Positions 11,398-23,748 are shown, counted from the stretch's first letter. The stretch is DNA of 64,000 nucleotides from Sclerotiophoma versabilis (GCA_012274445.1 JAAROD010000004.1:1736001-1800000), one strand, 5' to 3'. Numbers and translations: made by a program. The notes: a model not told the origin generated them from the letters alone.

Positions 11398-13714
11398 TTA
11401 ATAGCCTAGCGCTTTCGCCCTCTCTTCACCAAGCACATCAATCAGACTGATCAACTTGAAGCTCGCCTCAGCACTAGTGCCACCTCCAGCAAGCTCATTC
11501 GCATCGTCATGAACGACGACCAGGCCGTAGGGGAAGTCGTCATTAAGTCTGTTCGCAACCGCAGCCAGACCATCCGTATTCGTAACGTGATCAACACCCT
11601 TCTCTTCATTGTCCACAACAGTGAAGGTCGTGACATATTTATGCGGCGGCGCACGCTCATACACAAGAAACGCACTGATGCCCTGGCTGCTCACCATAAT
11701 GTACCCACCAGTACCATTCTTTGCAGGTACAAGCGTCAACCCTTCGACGTCAGCATGCAGCCCATTGTCACCGACCTTGGCGAACTGGAAACCCTCGTTC
11801 GAGGCATCGGATTCAGCATCGTAGCGCCAGATGCCAGACGGCTCTTCGCCGATGAAAATGTACCCAGCGGCTTCGTCGGTGACACAACCTTCGACCTGAC
11901 CACCTGACCCGCCGGTAAAGTTGCGGACGAGGGAAGTTTGGAGGGTACCATTTGCCGTCGCTGAGAGCTCGTATTGGAGGTACTCTGCTTTCTTGTTGTT
12001 GACAAAGAGGTACTGTGTTTTAGTCTTTGGGGAGAGATAGGTGCAGGAGCCGTAGGGCTCGTAGTCTTCGGGGAGGGCCTGTGTACCGCCACTGATGTTC
12101 TTGAGTGAGCCATCGCTGGTCACTTCTATCAAACTGCAAGGGTCAGTCAGTCGTGAGTTTGTGGTAACACGGCTGGGAGCTCACCAGAGAGTGTTGTCAC
12201 CTCGACACGCAGCGTATGCGAGATCAACACTACGATTTCCAATGGGGAAATCGTAGATGATGTCAACATTGTTGGGCTCTAGGGCGCCTGAATGTTGCAG
12301 AAGCTTTCCTTCAAGATCGAATACTCCAAACCCCTCTCCACCTTGCGACTTAGTGGTGGTAATAATCCTGCTCTGGTCTGGCTTCGTGGGATGAACCCAG
12401 ATAGCTGGGTCGTCACCGTCACCGCCATTTGCTTCGGTCTCGTATTTCGCCTTGACAGCTACAAATGAGCAATCGGGACCTGCCCAGCCAGCCTCGCACT
12501 TGCACGTGTTAGGGCCGTCACAACTGCCGTGGCCAGAACAATCGCTCAGGCAGGTGAGTTGGGAGCAATCTACGCCGGAAAAGCCTGCAAAACAGGTGCA
12601 GGTGCTGTTGCTTTGGGAGAAGCCGTTGTTTGAGCAGGCGGTAGAGACGGGGCTTGCACAATATCCACAAGGTTTGGTATGGGGATCGAACTGAGTATTC
12701 GCCTCAATACCAAGCGTGCTGAGCATTTTTTCCAAAGATCCAATCGCAACGCCTGTCTCATCCTCTCCCTCGAAAGCGAATGCAATGGCACCAAAGGGGT
12801 ACTGGACAGTTGCAGATTGCAGTACCGAAATATCGCCTCCAACTGATAAGTCTGGGATACCTTCCAGACTGACTGAACCTCTTTGATTGAAGTTTGCATC
12901 ATAAACATCAACAATGTCGTCGTGCGCAATGAGCAGATGGTCACTCGAACGGCTGCGGTACGCACCCAGGCCTTCAACCTTAAGATTCTCACCTACAGTA
13001 CGGATTTCAGGTGCTGTTGTACTCTCAGTAGCCTGGAAAGAGTACAAAATATCACCGTCGCCGCCTGAGAAGAAGACCTGTCCGTTGGAGAAGACCGCAG
13101 CTGTCTCACCTTCGGTGGGGATCTGGAAGGTTTGGACCTGATACAGCATCAGCACATATGGCATAGACCATGAAAACTAGACGTACCTCAAGAATTTGCA
13201 CGCCACCACCATTGGCCCTGACAAGGAACTGGACAACCATTTTCTTGCCAAATAGGAAAACATAGTTCTCACCGCTCGACTGACTGCGCCAGCTCCGCGC
13301 TACACTCCAGTCACCCAGTTGATATCTTCGTGATCCTGCGATCTCGCTCCCAGTCGCGACATCGTAAGCTCTGATGATTGAGTTGGGCGAAGGGATGTTG
13401 AAGATTACATCTCGGCCACCAACATCATAGACCGGGATGGCGATTTTTGTGCGTCCGGACCTCTCATGCGACCGCTCAGAGAACGAGGTGGAGTTAGTCG
13501 AGTTTGAAGCATAAAAAGTGCGGAAGCCGCCGTCCGCTGCACTGCCGTCATTTGCGAGCAGGATCAGTGATGGTGCGTGGATCAATGCAGCGTTGTCTGA
13601 GTCGAAGCCGGTGGCTGCTGGAGTGAGGCTGATGGTCGCGTTTTGAGCAAATGTGGCAGGAAGCAGAGCTGCCGACCATATAAGGCTTTTTGAAATAGCC
13701 CTCATCATGCTCAC
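11398..13714 (-). CDS. Secreted beta-propeller phytase with EGF-like modules
   Basis: Exons 13187-13714, 12185-13137 and 11398-12133 give 738 residues. The first 23 or so residues, MSMMRAISK then a hydrophobic run ending FAQ, form a signal peptide. Residues to about 330 are a diverged propeller-like half. Residues 333-399 are cysteine-rich with two EGF-like units (CTCFAGFSGVDC and CKCEAGWAGPDC). Residues 400-738 are the better conserved phytase half, with GDDPAIWVHP, GEGFGVFDLEGK and YAACRGDNTL. Enzymes of this family bind calcium in the propeller and release phosphate from phytate. The product is probably extracellular, and many NxT/S sites suggest glycosylation. Start could also be codon 3 or 4. 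Confidence 0.85.
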
Positions 13715-14304
13715 AGAAGTCGTGCAAGGTTGAACGAATAGTCTGGGAATCTCCAGTCACGTTTCGCAAGGGCTCCCTCGCTCTTAAAGTCACGCTCTTG
13801 CGCGGCGCGTGGACCTGGACCTATCAGTGGCCCTTGATCTACGCATTCGTTATTATCCGTGAGTGAGGAGAGCATTTTGTTTCGATGCTAAGATGTTGTT
13901 GGTGTTGTTGCATCCTGGTCGACACCGGCCGAGGTTTGTACCTGCTCGAAGGAGCCACACTCCGATATCGCCTCGACCAATCACAACCACATTTCGCGAA
14001 ACGTGAGACACGTCAAGGAACTCTTTTGCCACGATCAGCGCGCTGTTTCAGCTAGGCACCTGCGTGATTGCAGTGACATATTGCTTGGTATTCTGGGCAG
14101 TTGTGCACGTGGGGAGCATGCTTGAACGTAGGCCGCACGAATATTCTGCCATTGTATCTTCCAAGATTCATGTAAATCTAGTGAGCGAACGTTGACTCTA
14201 GGCCAACTTTAGACACAAGCTACATCATGAGGCGGCTAACCAGCTAATGAGCGAACACTTTCGCTTGCTCTCCTCCGAAGGAAACAGTGCCACTACTGAC
14301 TTAC
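13715..14304. other. Region between phytase and GH7 genes
   Basis: Upstream region of the phytase gene and 3' region of the GH7 gene, both on the minus strand. No coding-like frame is seen. Confidence 0.6.
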
Positions 14305-15865
14305 TCAGGTGCCAGCAGGCTGAGCAAAGGTCGAGCCGATGGGGCCAAACTTGATGTTTGAGAAAGCAACTTGAGCATTCGGATACTGGGCCTCGACCTC
14401 AGAAGGCTTGCCAGATGTAATAGGGCACTCACCACGGGCAGCACCAGGCTGACTGGGATCCTTGTCTGTGGGATACGTAGAGTCGAGCCACAGCATGTTA
14501 GCATAGTGGTCATCCCAAAGCGACATGACAAGAGTCATTCCTCCTGCCATGGCCTGTTGAGTTGTTAATAATGTAGGCATGTGAACAAGAGAAACACGTA
14601 CCTTGCCCATGGACGCCATGCCACCAAATTTGTTGAACGGATAGACATCCTCCTTAAACACTTGCTGCTGAGTGTCGCACCACTTTTGGGTAATACTGTT
14701 GCCGGTCATGCCTGGGATAGTGGGCTGCGGTTGGGGAATGACCTTTCCACCCTGTATGTAGAAGCGCTTCAACTCGGTAAGCGTGCTGCCAGAGCCGAGG
14801 AATTGAGTAACGACAGTCATCTTCTTTGAGGTATCAACGGTCTTGCCCTTGCCGTAAAAGTTCTTGACGCCGACACGGTATGGGTTGAAGTCGCAGCCGT
14901 TGGCGTCGCAAGATCCAGCATAACGGTCCAGGGAGTAGGTGCCTCCGCAGCCGGATTCTTGGCAGACGCTGTAGCCCTCAGGTTGACAGGAGTGAGGGGT
15001 GAGGGCAGTAGAGACAGAGTTTGCCTCCCAGACATCCATCTCAGCGCTGGCTATTGTTAGTACACCATCTCCATCAATGCTTCATGGAGATTACCAGCAT
15101 GCGCCAAACTTTCCAACACCGGCGTTGGCATCGTTGCTGGACGGAGCCCATCCTTCAGCATTAGCCTTGCCGTTGATGAATTTCAAGTCGCGAGCGCACT
15201 GAGCGTCGCAGTATCCTTGGAAAGGAGATCTATTAGCGCTTTCTTCATGAATGGTGGCATTGTAACTCACCAGTTCCATATTTGGCACCAGGCGTTCCTT
15301 GGCCCTTCTGAGGCATGGATACGAAATACAGTGCCCCATTGAGACCGCAAGGCAATTGAGAAAGATCGACATCGAAGCTGAACTCGTTGCCGATGAGGTT
15401 GAACATCTGGTAGTTGTTTGTATCTTGCATGAGATATGTTCGAGAGCCAATGTTTGTCGAGTATTGTCCTTTTGTAACGAACTTGAGGTTGAGCTGATTG
15501 CCAGAAGTTGTGATACCGTAGGTACCACTGTAGTCAGAGCCCTCGATAGCACAGTTTGTGGTGCACGCATTATTGTTTGGGCATAGAGACTTGTTCCAGC
15601 TGTTTCCGTTGAAACAATTGGTGTAACTGTTAGCGGTCTTGTCGTGGAGCCTACAGATGGTCAGTAGAGACTATGATCGTTGGTTATCGGGAAATTACCA
15701 GCGCCAGTTAGCATCGATCACAATCTCACCGTTGACGTTGGTGCAGCTGGTACCTCCTCTGCCCGTGCATCGTTGCCAGGTGAGCTTGGGGTGAGTCTCG
15801 GTTTGCTGGGTACCAATGACCCAGGCAGAGGCGCCTGAAGCAAAGAAGGCCACAATGGTTCTCAT
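14305..15865 (-). CDS. GH7 cellobiohydrolase, no cellulose-binding module
   Basis: Secreted cellulase acting on crystalline cellulose chain ends. Five exons (15699-15865, 15271-15650, 15095-15215, 14602-15046, 14305-14553) give 453 residues. The signal peptide is MRTIVAFFASGASAW; mature TQQTETHPKLTWQRC is the classic GH7 start. The catalytic motif is E225-M-D227-V-W-E230 (nucleophile, helper Asp, acid/base), preceded by the family CCAE. To read it in frame, the third intron must end at the CAG at 15047-15049, not at the TAG four bases earlier. The protein ends FGPIGSTFAQPAGT with no linker or CBM1. The stop TGA is directly followed by GTAAGT, a perfect donor. An upstream in-frame ATG at 15883 is possible. 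Confidence 0.92.
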
Positions 15866-16786
15866 GGCGAGTGGAGATGGCATTTCTGTGAGCTTAGAGG
15901 TGTCTGATGGCAATGATAGTTGTCTGCCGGATGATACAGAGAAGATGCACTCCCTTTATACACTCTGCGTGAAGCACGGTCGCCATGCCGTGGTACATAC
16001 GCTCGTCTCTATCATGCAGTGAAGTCCTCCTGGCAAGCATTTTCGAGCGTTTTTCTTCATCAACTGCAATGAATTTCCGGGCTTCTCGGGCGGCGGACCG
16101 ATGGACTCTAGAACCGGAGTGGAGATGTATCAGCTCCTCGTAAAACTTCAGAATTCGACCGTGCAGTCACGAACAGCTGGGGACCTCTAATTTACTCGCT
16201 TGGCGTTCCGGATCTGGACGATAGTCCGTATATGGTGGAGTTAATAATGCGCCATGTTATAGCGTCGATGCAGTCAAGGTGAAAGGAATTGCGGGGTTAG
16301 CGAATCGGATCTGACGCTTTAGTCGCTAAGCTTTGTTGGCGTAGTGCGTGGGTTGTTTATTTTCCTCGACCTCTTCCTTGACACAATGTGATGTTCTTAT
16401 GCAATAACGCAAGCCAAGAAGGAATGTACTACCCCACTTAATATTGGCTTGCTGCGGGGTTGAAAGCAGAAGATCGAGGTCATATCCGTTGAGCGCTTTG
16501 GTCGATGAGAGTTTTGATGACACCATATCTTTCTTCGCAGCTGTCCTTGTTGCGATGTTTGTATCTTCGAACTACTATTAGAGTAAGTCCTCAGAGAGTA
16601 GGGCAGAGTGCGCGCGATGAATTGCAGTATTAATTTCCTAGAAAGGTCTGCCTCGTACTCTAAATCAGGATTTTGCGCCAACCAAGAACTTGTCCAAGAT
16701 TGAAAACACGCTAATAGCTGTGAATGGCGGAGAATCGATCGGCTTGGTCAGGCTGAAGCGTCATGAGACAGGAGTAATATGGGGTA
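15866..16786. other. Intergenic region
   Basis: Promoter of the GH7 gene, then non-coding DNA up to the tail of the monooxygenase pseudogene. Short minus-strand frames at 16326-16681 overlap each other and do not look coding. Confidence 0.5.
15954..15960 (-). promoter_or_regulatory. TATA box of the GH7 gene
   Basis: TATAAAG on the minus strand lies about 89 bases before the GH7 start codon, a sensible distance for a TATA element plus a short leader in a highly inducible fungal gene. Confidence 0.5.
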
Positions 16787-18961
16787 TTACTTACACGTCT
16801 TGGGCTTGCAAAAATTGGTAACCTGTAGAATCGTCGCTCGCAAATTGGGCAGAACGACAACAACCGGGCAAATACGAATCTTCAGCCTAAAGCCCCGAGA
16901 TACTTTACATGCGTGATGATGCGTCGGAGCAACAGCTGCGACCGTGCCAGTAGTTCCAGTCGTGCTCGAGGGGTTCGTTCGCCTGTGGATGTTGCCGCTC
17001 TTACAGAGTGTAGAGAGTTGGTTCATGGATGGATGCCAACCAGAAGCAAGAGTGCATAGATCTTTATCTTTACAATCATTCTTGTGATGTGGAATGTAAC
17101 TTCTCGTACCCAGAGCCATATAGTCATCAACGATGCCGATATAATCCGCAGGCATATAAGGTGTGAACCGCTCGGCCCACCAGCTCTTCTTCCTCTGATT
17201 CGGCACGCCGATGTCCTTCAACAGAAGGTCTACATATAGCAGGCAATCGAATCACAGCTCCGGGAATCGGGCGCCAAAGCCTTTACTATAACGCCGTTTT
17301 CCAAATTGCGTATGTAAGACTGTCTCGTACATTATGCGGTCAGAATTGGCCATGAATCCAGATCTGAGCTCGTAGACGTTGTTGTCGAAGAAAGCGGTGA
17401 TCCAGAGAGCTTGCGTTTGCGCTATGAAGGTGGTCGCTGGACTCCGATAGGCGCCTGCGAATGCTAGTGTCCGGCTGTCGATAAATGCAGGCGGCACCAT
17501 AAATCGGTATAAGCGGTAGGGTTCCGGCGTCGTTTCCTGGGCGTTGTCGGTCATCGCCTTCATCTTCCGAGAAGGGGGCTGGTTCTGGAGCTTGGGGCAA
17601 GTTTCAAGAATTGTGGAATTTGCCTTCGCAATGTATGGCTGCGCAGTCAATGGTAAATGACCAGGAAGACCAAGTTCCCTCTCCGTCACAAAGCTGATCT
17701 GCGGAGAGTCTCTCCAGCCAGTGCCACATATGAGAACGTCTGCAGCTAGCAATTCGCCATTCGACAGGTGCACGGTCAGGTGACTGAGTTTCGTAATGTC
17801 CGCGATGTGGACGCGGATAGACCCGTTTCGCACAAGATCGAAGAAGTTCACTTTGTAGTTCAGAAGCCCTCGGTTGGTGCCAATGAAGAAAATATCATCC
17901 CAAGGATGCAGCTTTGCCGTTTCAGGATGTTCATGGTACTTGTTACTCTCTTCGATGCTGTGTTGCATCTTCGCAAAGAACGTGTCCGCGATTTTGCGGC
18001 CAAGCCAATGACAGGAGAAGAAGTTTCGCATATAGGAGAAACCATCCTCCCATATGCAGGGACTAAGCCAGGTAATCAGCCTGGTTTGCAGTAGCAGTTC
18101 AGGGATTATCTTGAAAGAAGTGAGTCTTGGCGGAGTCATCCAGCATGGCCCATGCCCAGACTCTCGTATGACCCAGTCAACTTATACACCTACCGAAGCG
18201 TAGGCGCACGTGATGTCCCACGAGAACTTTGCACTACTGAGAAGAACTACCTTCCGAAAAGAGCCTAGACCATTCTCAGCCTTGGCAAGCTCGCTGGTGT
18301 GATAGATTGGGACGTCAAAGTCGTCTTTTCCGTTGATTTTGGGCATGGAAGGCTCTGACGTCAACCCTGTAGCTACAATCAGCTTTGAAGTCTTAATTAC
18401 CGTCTCAAGCCCTCCGCCAGGTGATCTATCAGCAACAGTCAACGTCCATCCTGAGGATCCGTTGTCAACGGCGAGTTCGACGCTAGTGTTGAGGCGTATA
18501 TGCCTCATGAGGTTGATTCTTTTGGTGTAGTTGTTAAGGTACTGATTGACATGCTCTCCGGGAATATGATCGTTCTCGAGGTTGAAACCATCCGTCTCCA
18601 TGGCATAGTCGCTGTACTGCACATCTAGTAAGTAACCCAGCTGCGAGTGGTTAAAATGACAGTCGGCTGACCTCGAAACTATGATATGTGAGTTTAACAC
18701 TTATAGTATCCAGCCCAAATAACGTACGTTCGGAAATGATTATTCGTATGTAAGCCTGGGTACAACATGTCCTTAGCCCATACACCTCCCAACGAGCTCC
18801 CTTTGTCAATAACCAGTATCGATGCGTCTGGGTGTACATCACAATACGTCTTCAAGGTTGTCAAGCCATGGATGCCTGTGGAGACTACTCAATGGCGCTC
18901 GGCTTTTAAAAGGTTGCGTCTGCATACCTGCACCCACAATAACAAGATCGAAAGACTCCAT
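16787..18961 (-). pseudogene. Flavin monooxygenase broken by two in-frame stops
   Basis: The minus strand encodes an FAD/NADPH-dependent monooxygenase of the class that oxidises soft nucleophiles or ketones. Exons 18928-18961, 18728-18875, 18672-18678 and 18616 downward recover MESFDLVIVGAGIHGLTTLK (FAD-binding GxGxxG), SLGGVWAKDMLYPGL and TNNHFRTFEYSDYAM. Reading then meets TAA at 18182-18184 within AYASVGV-stop-VDWVIRESGHGPCW. The protein resumes in the same frame and meets a second stop, TGA at 17252-17254, within GARFPEL-stop-FDCLLYVDLLLKD. Homology-like sequence fades near 17100. No splice choice removes either stop without losing conserved residues. Sequencing error at both sites is unlikely but possible. 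Confidence 0.8.
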
Positions 18962-20258
18962 GTCCGTTGTTCAATAGCTTCTAACTCAGGGAAAATGGCT
19001 CTCGAAGGTTACTGCATAGAAAGCAGCGTCTGATATCGTACAAAGTCAGTCTGTTCTCGAGAATCGAGAAAGAAACACGCATAGGACCGCTCATATGTCC
19101 GACTTTCTGTAGGCACGTACGAGGGTTCAGCTGTCAACGAAGAGCGCCTCGCATTAGCCCTTGGCTGAGACTGATATTGGTATATCGGCTTATTGGTTCT
19201 TTCGCACTAGATTCTAGCTGGTCGCTAAACTAGTCATTGTGGCTGAAGTCTCGCCGCGTGTGTGATTGCTGACCGATCAGTTGCCGCAAAAGTAAGCACC
19301 AACCACTGATGATGTGCAACCAGCAATGAGACGGTCCTATAAGGCAAGTTGCACGAGGCGGGGTCCATCTTCGATGCAGCTGTGGAAAATACGCAATGAC
19401 TTAGACCTAGGAAGTTGAGAGTAATTGCAGTCATTGTTTTTGAAGCGGTACGGCGAAGAGAGATTCCACACAACTCGTGTGCTGCGTCGCATCTGGCCAA
19501 AACGTCTCTTACGCATGGACCGCACACGAAGGCATCCCATTGCTTTAAGTCAGCCCAGATCCGACAGGAAGTGGCAGCAAAGTGTGGTGAGAGGGTAAAG
19601 AGAATGGAGCAAGGCAAAAGGCGCTTTAGAAAACACTGCAAGCTCGTTGAGGACTTCTTAGACGAGCTCAAGCTCGAGACGAAAGAGACAAAAAGAGATG
19701 AAAGGAAAAGGCTGGTGTGAATGTAAGGACGTTTAGACCGCGCAGCAAGGCGCGTTGCAGCCGGTGCTAAAAGAAAGCGCCGCTCCGAGCCGCACCCCGC
19801 AATACCAAACTCTTTCAAGTCACAGCCCACACGCCATCTCAGATCCTCGTTGAGAGGCCATCACTAGGTATCTATCAGAAAATGACGCCCTTAATCAAGT
19901 GGTGTCGTGTTTGATCCGGTGCGTTATCGCGCCCAGAGATCACCATAAAAGGCTATCTATTTCCGCGCGATGTTCTTGTCTATCACCACGAAGAGTGCAT
20001 CTATATCTCCGTATCGGCCTTCAAATTGCTTCCGATGTTACTTCCGATGGGTCTCTCACCCCAGCATAGCGACGTTTTGCTCCGCAATGACGATAGTGGG
20101 GACCGATAGCCGGCTGTAACTGACTCAGGGGCCAGTAGCAAGCCTCTGATGTTGATCGTACCAAGACTTCTCAATTCTGTATATACATTACAGTAGACAT
20201 GCTCGTTCCCCAAAGCCTCGAGAACCTCTTCCAGGCTTCAGTTCTATATCTCGACATT
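18962..20258. other. Intergenic region
   Basis: No convincing gene. Open frames of 198 codons (minus, 19234-19830) and 101 codons (plus, 19415-19720) overlap head-on; neither resembles a known family. A TATA-like TATATACA at 20180-20187 lies about 75 bases before the esterase start. Confidence 0.5.
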
Positions 20259-21999
20259 ATGGGCTTCGCCAGTGTTGCTCAGCGTTATCTTACAGCATTC
20301 GCGGTTTTCACCAGTGCTGGAAGTGCGTCTACCGTCACTTTACCCGGATACGGTAGTTTTGCTGGTACTACTGTTAGCCAATACCTGACCAAACGCCCTC
20401 TGCCAGCAACTGTCGACGCTTGGTTCAACATTGACTATGCAACTCAACCAGTTGGTGAGCTACGGTTCGCTCCTGTAGGGCCACCAGCACCATTTCCTGG
20501 AACCAAGAACGCTACTCAGTATGGCCTTTCGTGTATTCAAGATGCATCGATGGTTCCCTATCCTCAGGACGAGGCATGTCTAAACCTGAACATCTTCCGA
20601 CCTCAGAATATCTCCCCAGACGCAAAGCTACCGGTCTTCATCTGGATTCATGGAGGTGGATTCGTGTCTGGATCTGCGAGGAGCTTCGATGGGCCGGCTT
20701 TTGTGGCCAATTCAGAAGAACCATTGATAGTTGTGAACTTCAACTACAGGGTATGTTACTGCCACAGACAGGGCTCGACCATATACTGATTGGACGCAGA
20801 TTAACTCTCTTGGGTTTCTTCCGTCTCCTGTTTTCCATCGTTTAGGTCTCCTCAACCTTGGTCTCTTGGACCAGCAATTAGCTTTTGAATTCGTGCAAAA
20901 GCACATTTCAGCTTTCGGTGGTGACCCCGAGCGCGTCACTATCGGCGGTCGATCTGCTGGTGCGCACTCTGTTGGCATTCATCTGTTCCACAACTACAAC
21001 AAGACCAAGGACGCCTCTCCACTGTTCTCTCAAGCCATTCTACAATCTGGAAGTGTCACTGCACGTGCATTTCCCAACGCTTCCTACCCCTTATATCAGA
21101 GGCAATTCTCACAGTACCTCGAGCTTACGGGTTGTGGCAGCGTTGCAAATGCTAGCGACAACGAAGTGATCGGTTGTCTACGTGCGGCAAACATAACATT
21201 GATCCAAGAGGCAAGCAATTTGCTGTTCTCAAACTCAGAATACAATATCACTTGGCCATTCCAGCCTACCAGAGGTGGTCCTCTTCTTGAAGAAGCAGGT
21301 TCCACAGCCGGCATTAACGAGCAGTTCTACCATATTCCTGTTATAACGACCAATGTCCGCGACGAGGCCAAATACTACAGTCCGGGCGACATTGAGACTA
21401 ATGAGGAGTTTTTGAATTTCTTCAAGAACCTCATCCCAGACCTCTCGGCGCAGGACATTACGGATCTAGAAACTCTGTACCCTGATCCCACCAACGATAC
21501 CAATGGCGACTGGTCACCATACGCCCACAGCCCTAACTCCACGCAATACGACCGCATATCTGCTGCGCTTACGGACTATATGTACGCTTGCGCTGGTCAG
21601 GAAACCGCAGTCCGGATGTCTTCTGCCGATGTACCCGTGTACAAGATGCACTGGACCGTCAACAACACCTTCCCCGACTGGAAGGGCATCCCCCATACTG
21701 CCGACACAAAGTATACATGGGCTGAAGGCAAAGGTACTGGCGGTGTCCAATACCCAGATGTTGGCAAGCAGCTGAACACATACTTCTCTGACTTCGTTGT
21801 TTATGGTGATCCAAGCGCGGGCAACAGAACTGGTCTACCGAAGTGGCCCAAGTATGTTGACCGTATCGCTGAAGGCGAGCCTGGGCTTCAGCTGCGATTT
21901 GAGGCTTTTGGTAATACTAGGGTTGAGGGTGATGCTATCAGGAGAAAGCAATGCGAGTGGTGGAGAGACCCGGAGAGAGCGGCAAGGCTCGAGAAGTAG
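20259..21999 (+). CDS. Secreted type-B carboxylesterase/lipase
   Basis: Alpha/beta-hydrolase cleaving carboxylic esters. Exons 20259-20750 and 20800-21999 with a 49-base GT-AG intron give 563 residues. I chose the second methionine of the frame because MGFASVAQRYLTAFAVFTSA makes a good signal peptide; an ATG at 20199 is in frame. The oxyanion-hole sequence is WIHGGGFVSGSA. The nucleophile is S216 in GGDPERVTIGGRSAG. The region downstream of the nucleophile, FGGDPER then SAGAHSVG, is typical of fungal type-B esterases. The likely catalytic His lies in GIPHTADTKY. Several N-glycosylation sites fit secretion. The substrate is unknown. Confidence 0.9.
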
Positions 22000-22917
22000 C
22001 AACACCTTACAAGAGCATTTATTACCCTACCAACAAATCGCCAATACACGCGTTTCTTCTTGTGAAGCGCACAATTTATTTAATCTTAAGTCACTATTAC
22101 AACTGATGGTGGTAGATCAAACTTTCACCATTTACCAATCATTCCGAAGGAACCACAACTGATGGCGAGCAAGATAGAACTGCACCAGCACTATTACCCA
22201 AAGAACATAGGTCTGCATTCTCAGCTTTGCTTTATCAAGATTTGTCGTCTTTATGTGCTAAGCCTCTGCACATATGATGCTCTCCAGCGAGGACATGCAA
22301 GCCACGTTGCTTTGGGTACAGAGCGCCCTTCTAGTGCGCCACAGAAGCCTGACTTATGATGAGATTGTGGAAGACGGAGGAAAGTGCGATACGGTATTGT
22401 CGGTTGAACTATGTCGCCGCAGGATATGAACAGAAGTCGGCTCTCGGGGTTTGGTGTAGGAGACGTCATCGCTTCTTCCTGAGTGCAATTTCGTTGCTCA
22501 AACCGTATTAGCGTGGCTGAAAGTGCAAGAGTTTCTCAGAATAGTCTCGGATTGCGTAACTCGATAGTACCCTCTAATACTGACTCCAATATATACTTTG
22601 TGCCCATCAGCGTGATGAATGAGTTCAAGAGAGGTCTCTGAGTAGATAAATTCTCTACAAAAGATTTTGTCGCAAGACGATTACCGCATAGGTTGGAAAG
22701 TTGCACTTTCGACCTCAGGTGGAAGCGGGGTTTACGCTCATCCACCGTGTCTCCGTGTACTAGTATGCGCCGGATTCAGGTGCCCGTTCGACACATGCTA
22801 GTAGAAGAAGTATAAGAGGATGTAAATGGTACCGTTGATTTTCAGTTTTATCAAGTTGCACTGCAACAAAAATATCTGAATAGCCGATCCAACTGGAAAG
22901 TTCTCACCATCAACACC
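22000..22917. other. Intergenic region
   Basis: 3' region of the esterase and upstream region of the reductase, AT-richer than the flanks. No coding-like frame is seen. Confidence 0.55.
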
Positions 22918-23748
22918 ATGGCAGCAACAGCGAAGGAGATTGTACTGGTGACTGGAGGCAAGCCTTAATAGCCCATTACTTTTTTCTCAAACCAGCATAC
23001 TGACTTTCGCCTAGCAAACAGCGGCATCGGTTTCGAACTTGCCCGCCAACTCCTCGCCAAAGGCACCTACCACGTCCTCCTTGGTGCCCGCTCAACCCAG
23101 CGCGGTACCTCCGCGCTCAAAGACCTCCAATCCCGCAACCTACCCGGCAGCATCGAATTCATGCACCTTGATATGCAGGACGACACTACCATCGCCGCGG
23201 CAGCCACTTCCATCACCAGCACCCACGGGCGCCTTGACATCCTCGTCAACAATGCCGCCATCGCATCCTTCACCGCAGCCGATCGTGACGCCTTCCGCAC
23301 CGCCTTCGACACCAACACAACCGGCCCTTATCTCCTAGCGAAATCTCTGATCAGCCTGCTTCAGAAGAGCGCGAATCCTCGCATCATCAACGTCTCCTCT
23401 GGCGCCGGGTCTATCGGCCGCCGCCTTACTCCTGCTTCGCCCATGTACAAAATCCAAGCGGAACCATACCGGGCGAGCAAGGTGGCGATGAACATGCTAA
23501 CGACGTGTCTGCATGTGGAGTATGGCTTGAAGTTTGGTGAGGACCCCCTGGTTGGAGACGCCAAGAGGGTTAAGGTGTTTGCGTATGATCCCGGGTTTAC
23601 AGTGAGTAATCTGAGCGAGGCGAATAAAAAAGAGCATGGTGCGAGGAGTTCGGAAGAGACGGTGTGGAGTTTGATGGATGTTGTGGAGGGAAAGAGGGAT
23701 GAGGAAGTAGGGAGGTTTATTCATAATAGCGGGGAGTATCCGTGGTGA
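22918..23748 (+). CDS. Short-chain dehydrogenase/reductase with a GC-AG intron
   Basis: NAD(P)-dependent oxidoreductase of 257 residues. Exon 1 (22918-22957) encodes MAATAKEIVLVTGG; exon 2 (23015-23748) resumes as ANSGIGFELARQLLAKG. Only a donor of GCAAGC at 22958 with the TAG acceptor ending 23014 restores the nucleotide-binding TGANSGIG. Other landmarks are LDMQDD (adenine-binding Asp), NNAA in DILVNNAAIA, VSSGAG (catalytic Ser) and Y165-R-A-S-K169. It resembles carbonyl-reductase-like fungal SDRs. The substrate is unknown. Confidence 0.9.

Noticed and set aside
15047..15051. TAG acceptor for the third GH7 intron at 15051
   Set aside because: Using it puts a stop just after the junction; the next CAG restores CCAEMDVWEAN exactly.
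19234..19830. 198-codon minus-strand open frame
   Set aside because: No recognisable domain, odd Ser/Cys-rich composition, and an equally plausible 101-codon frame runs opposite to it.
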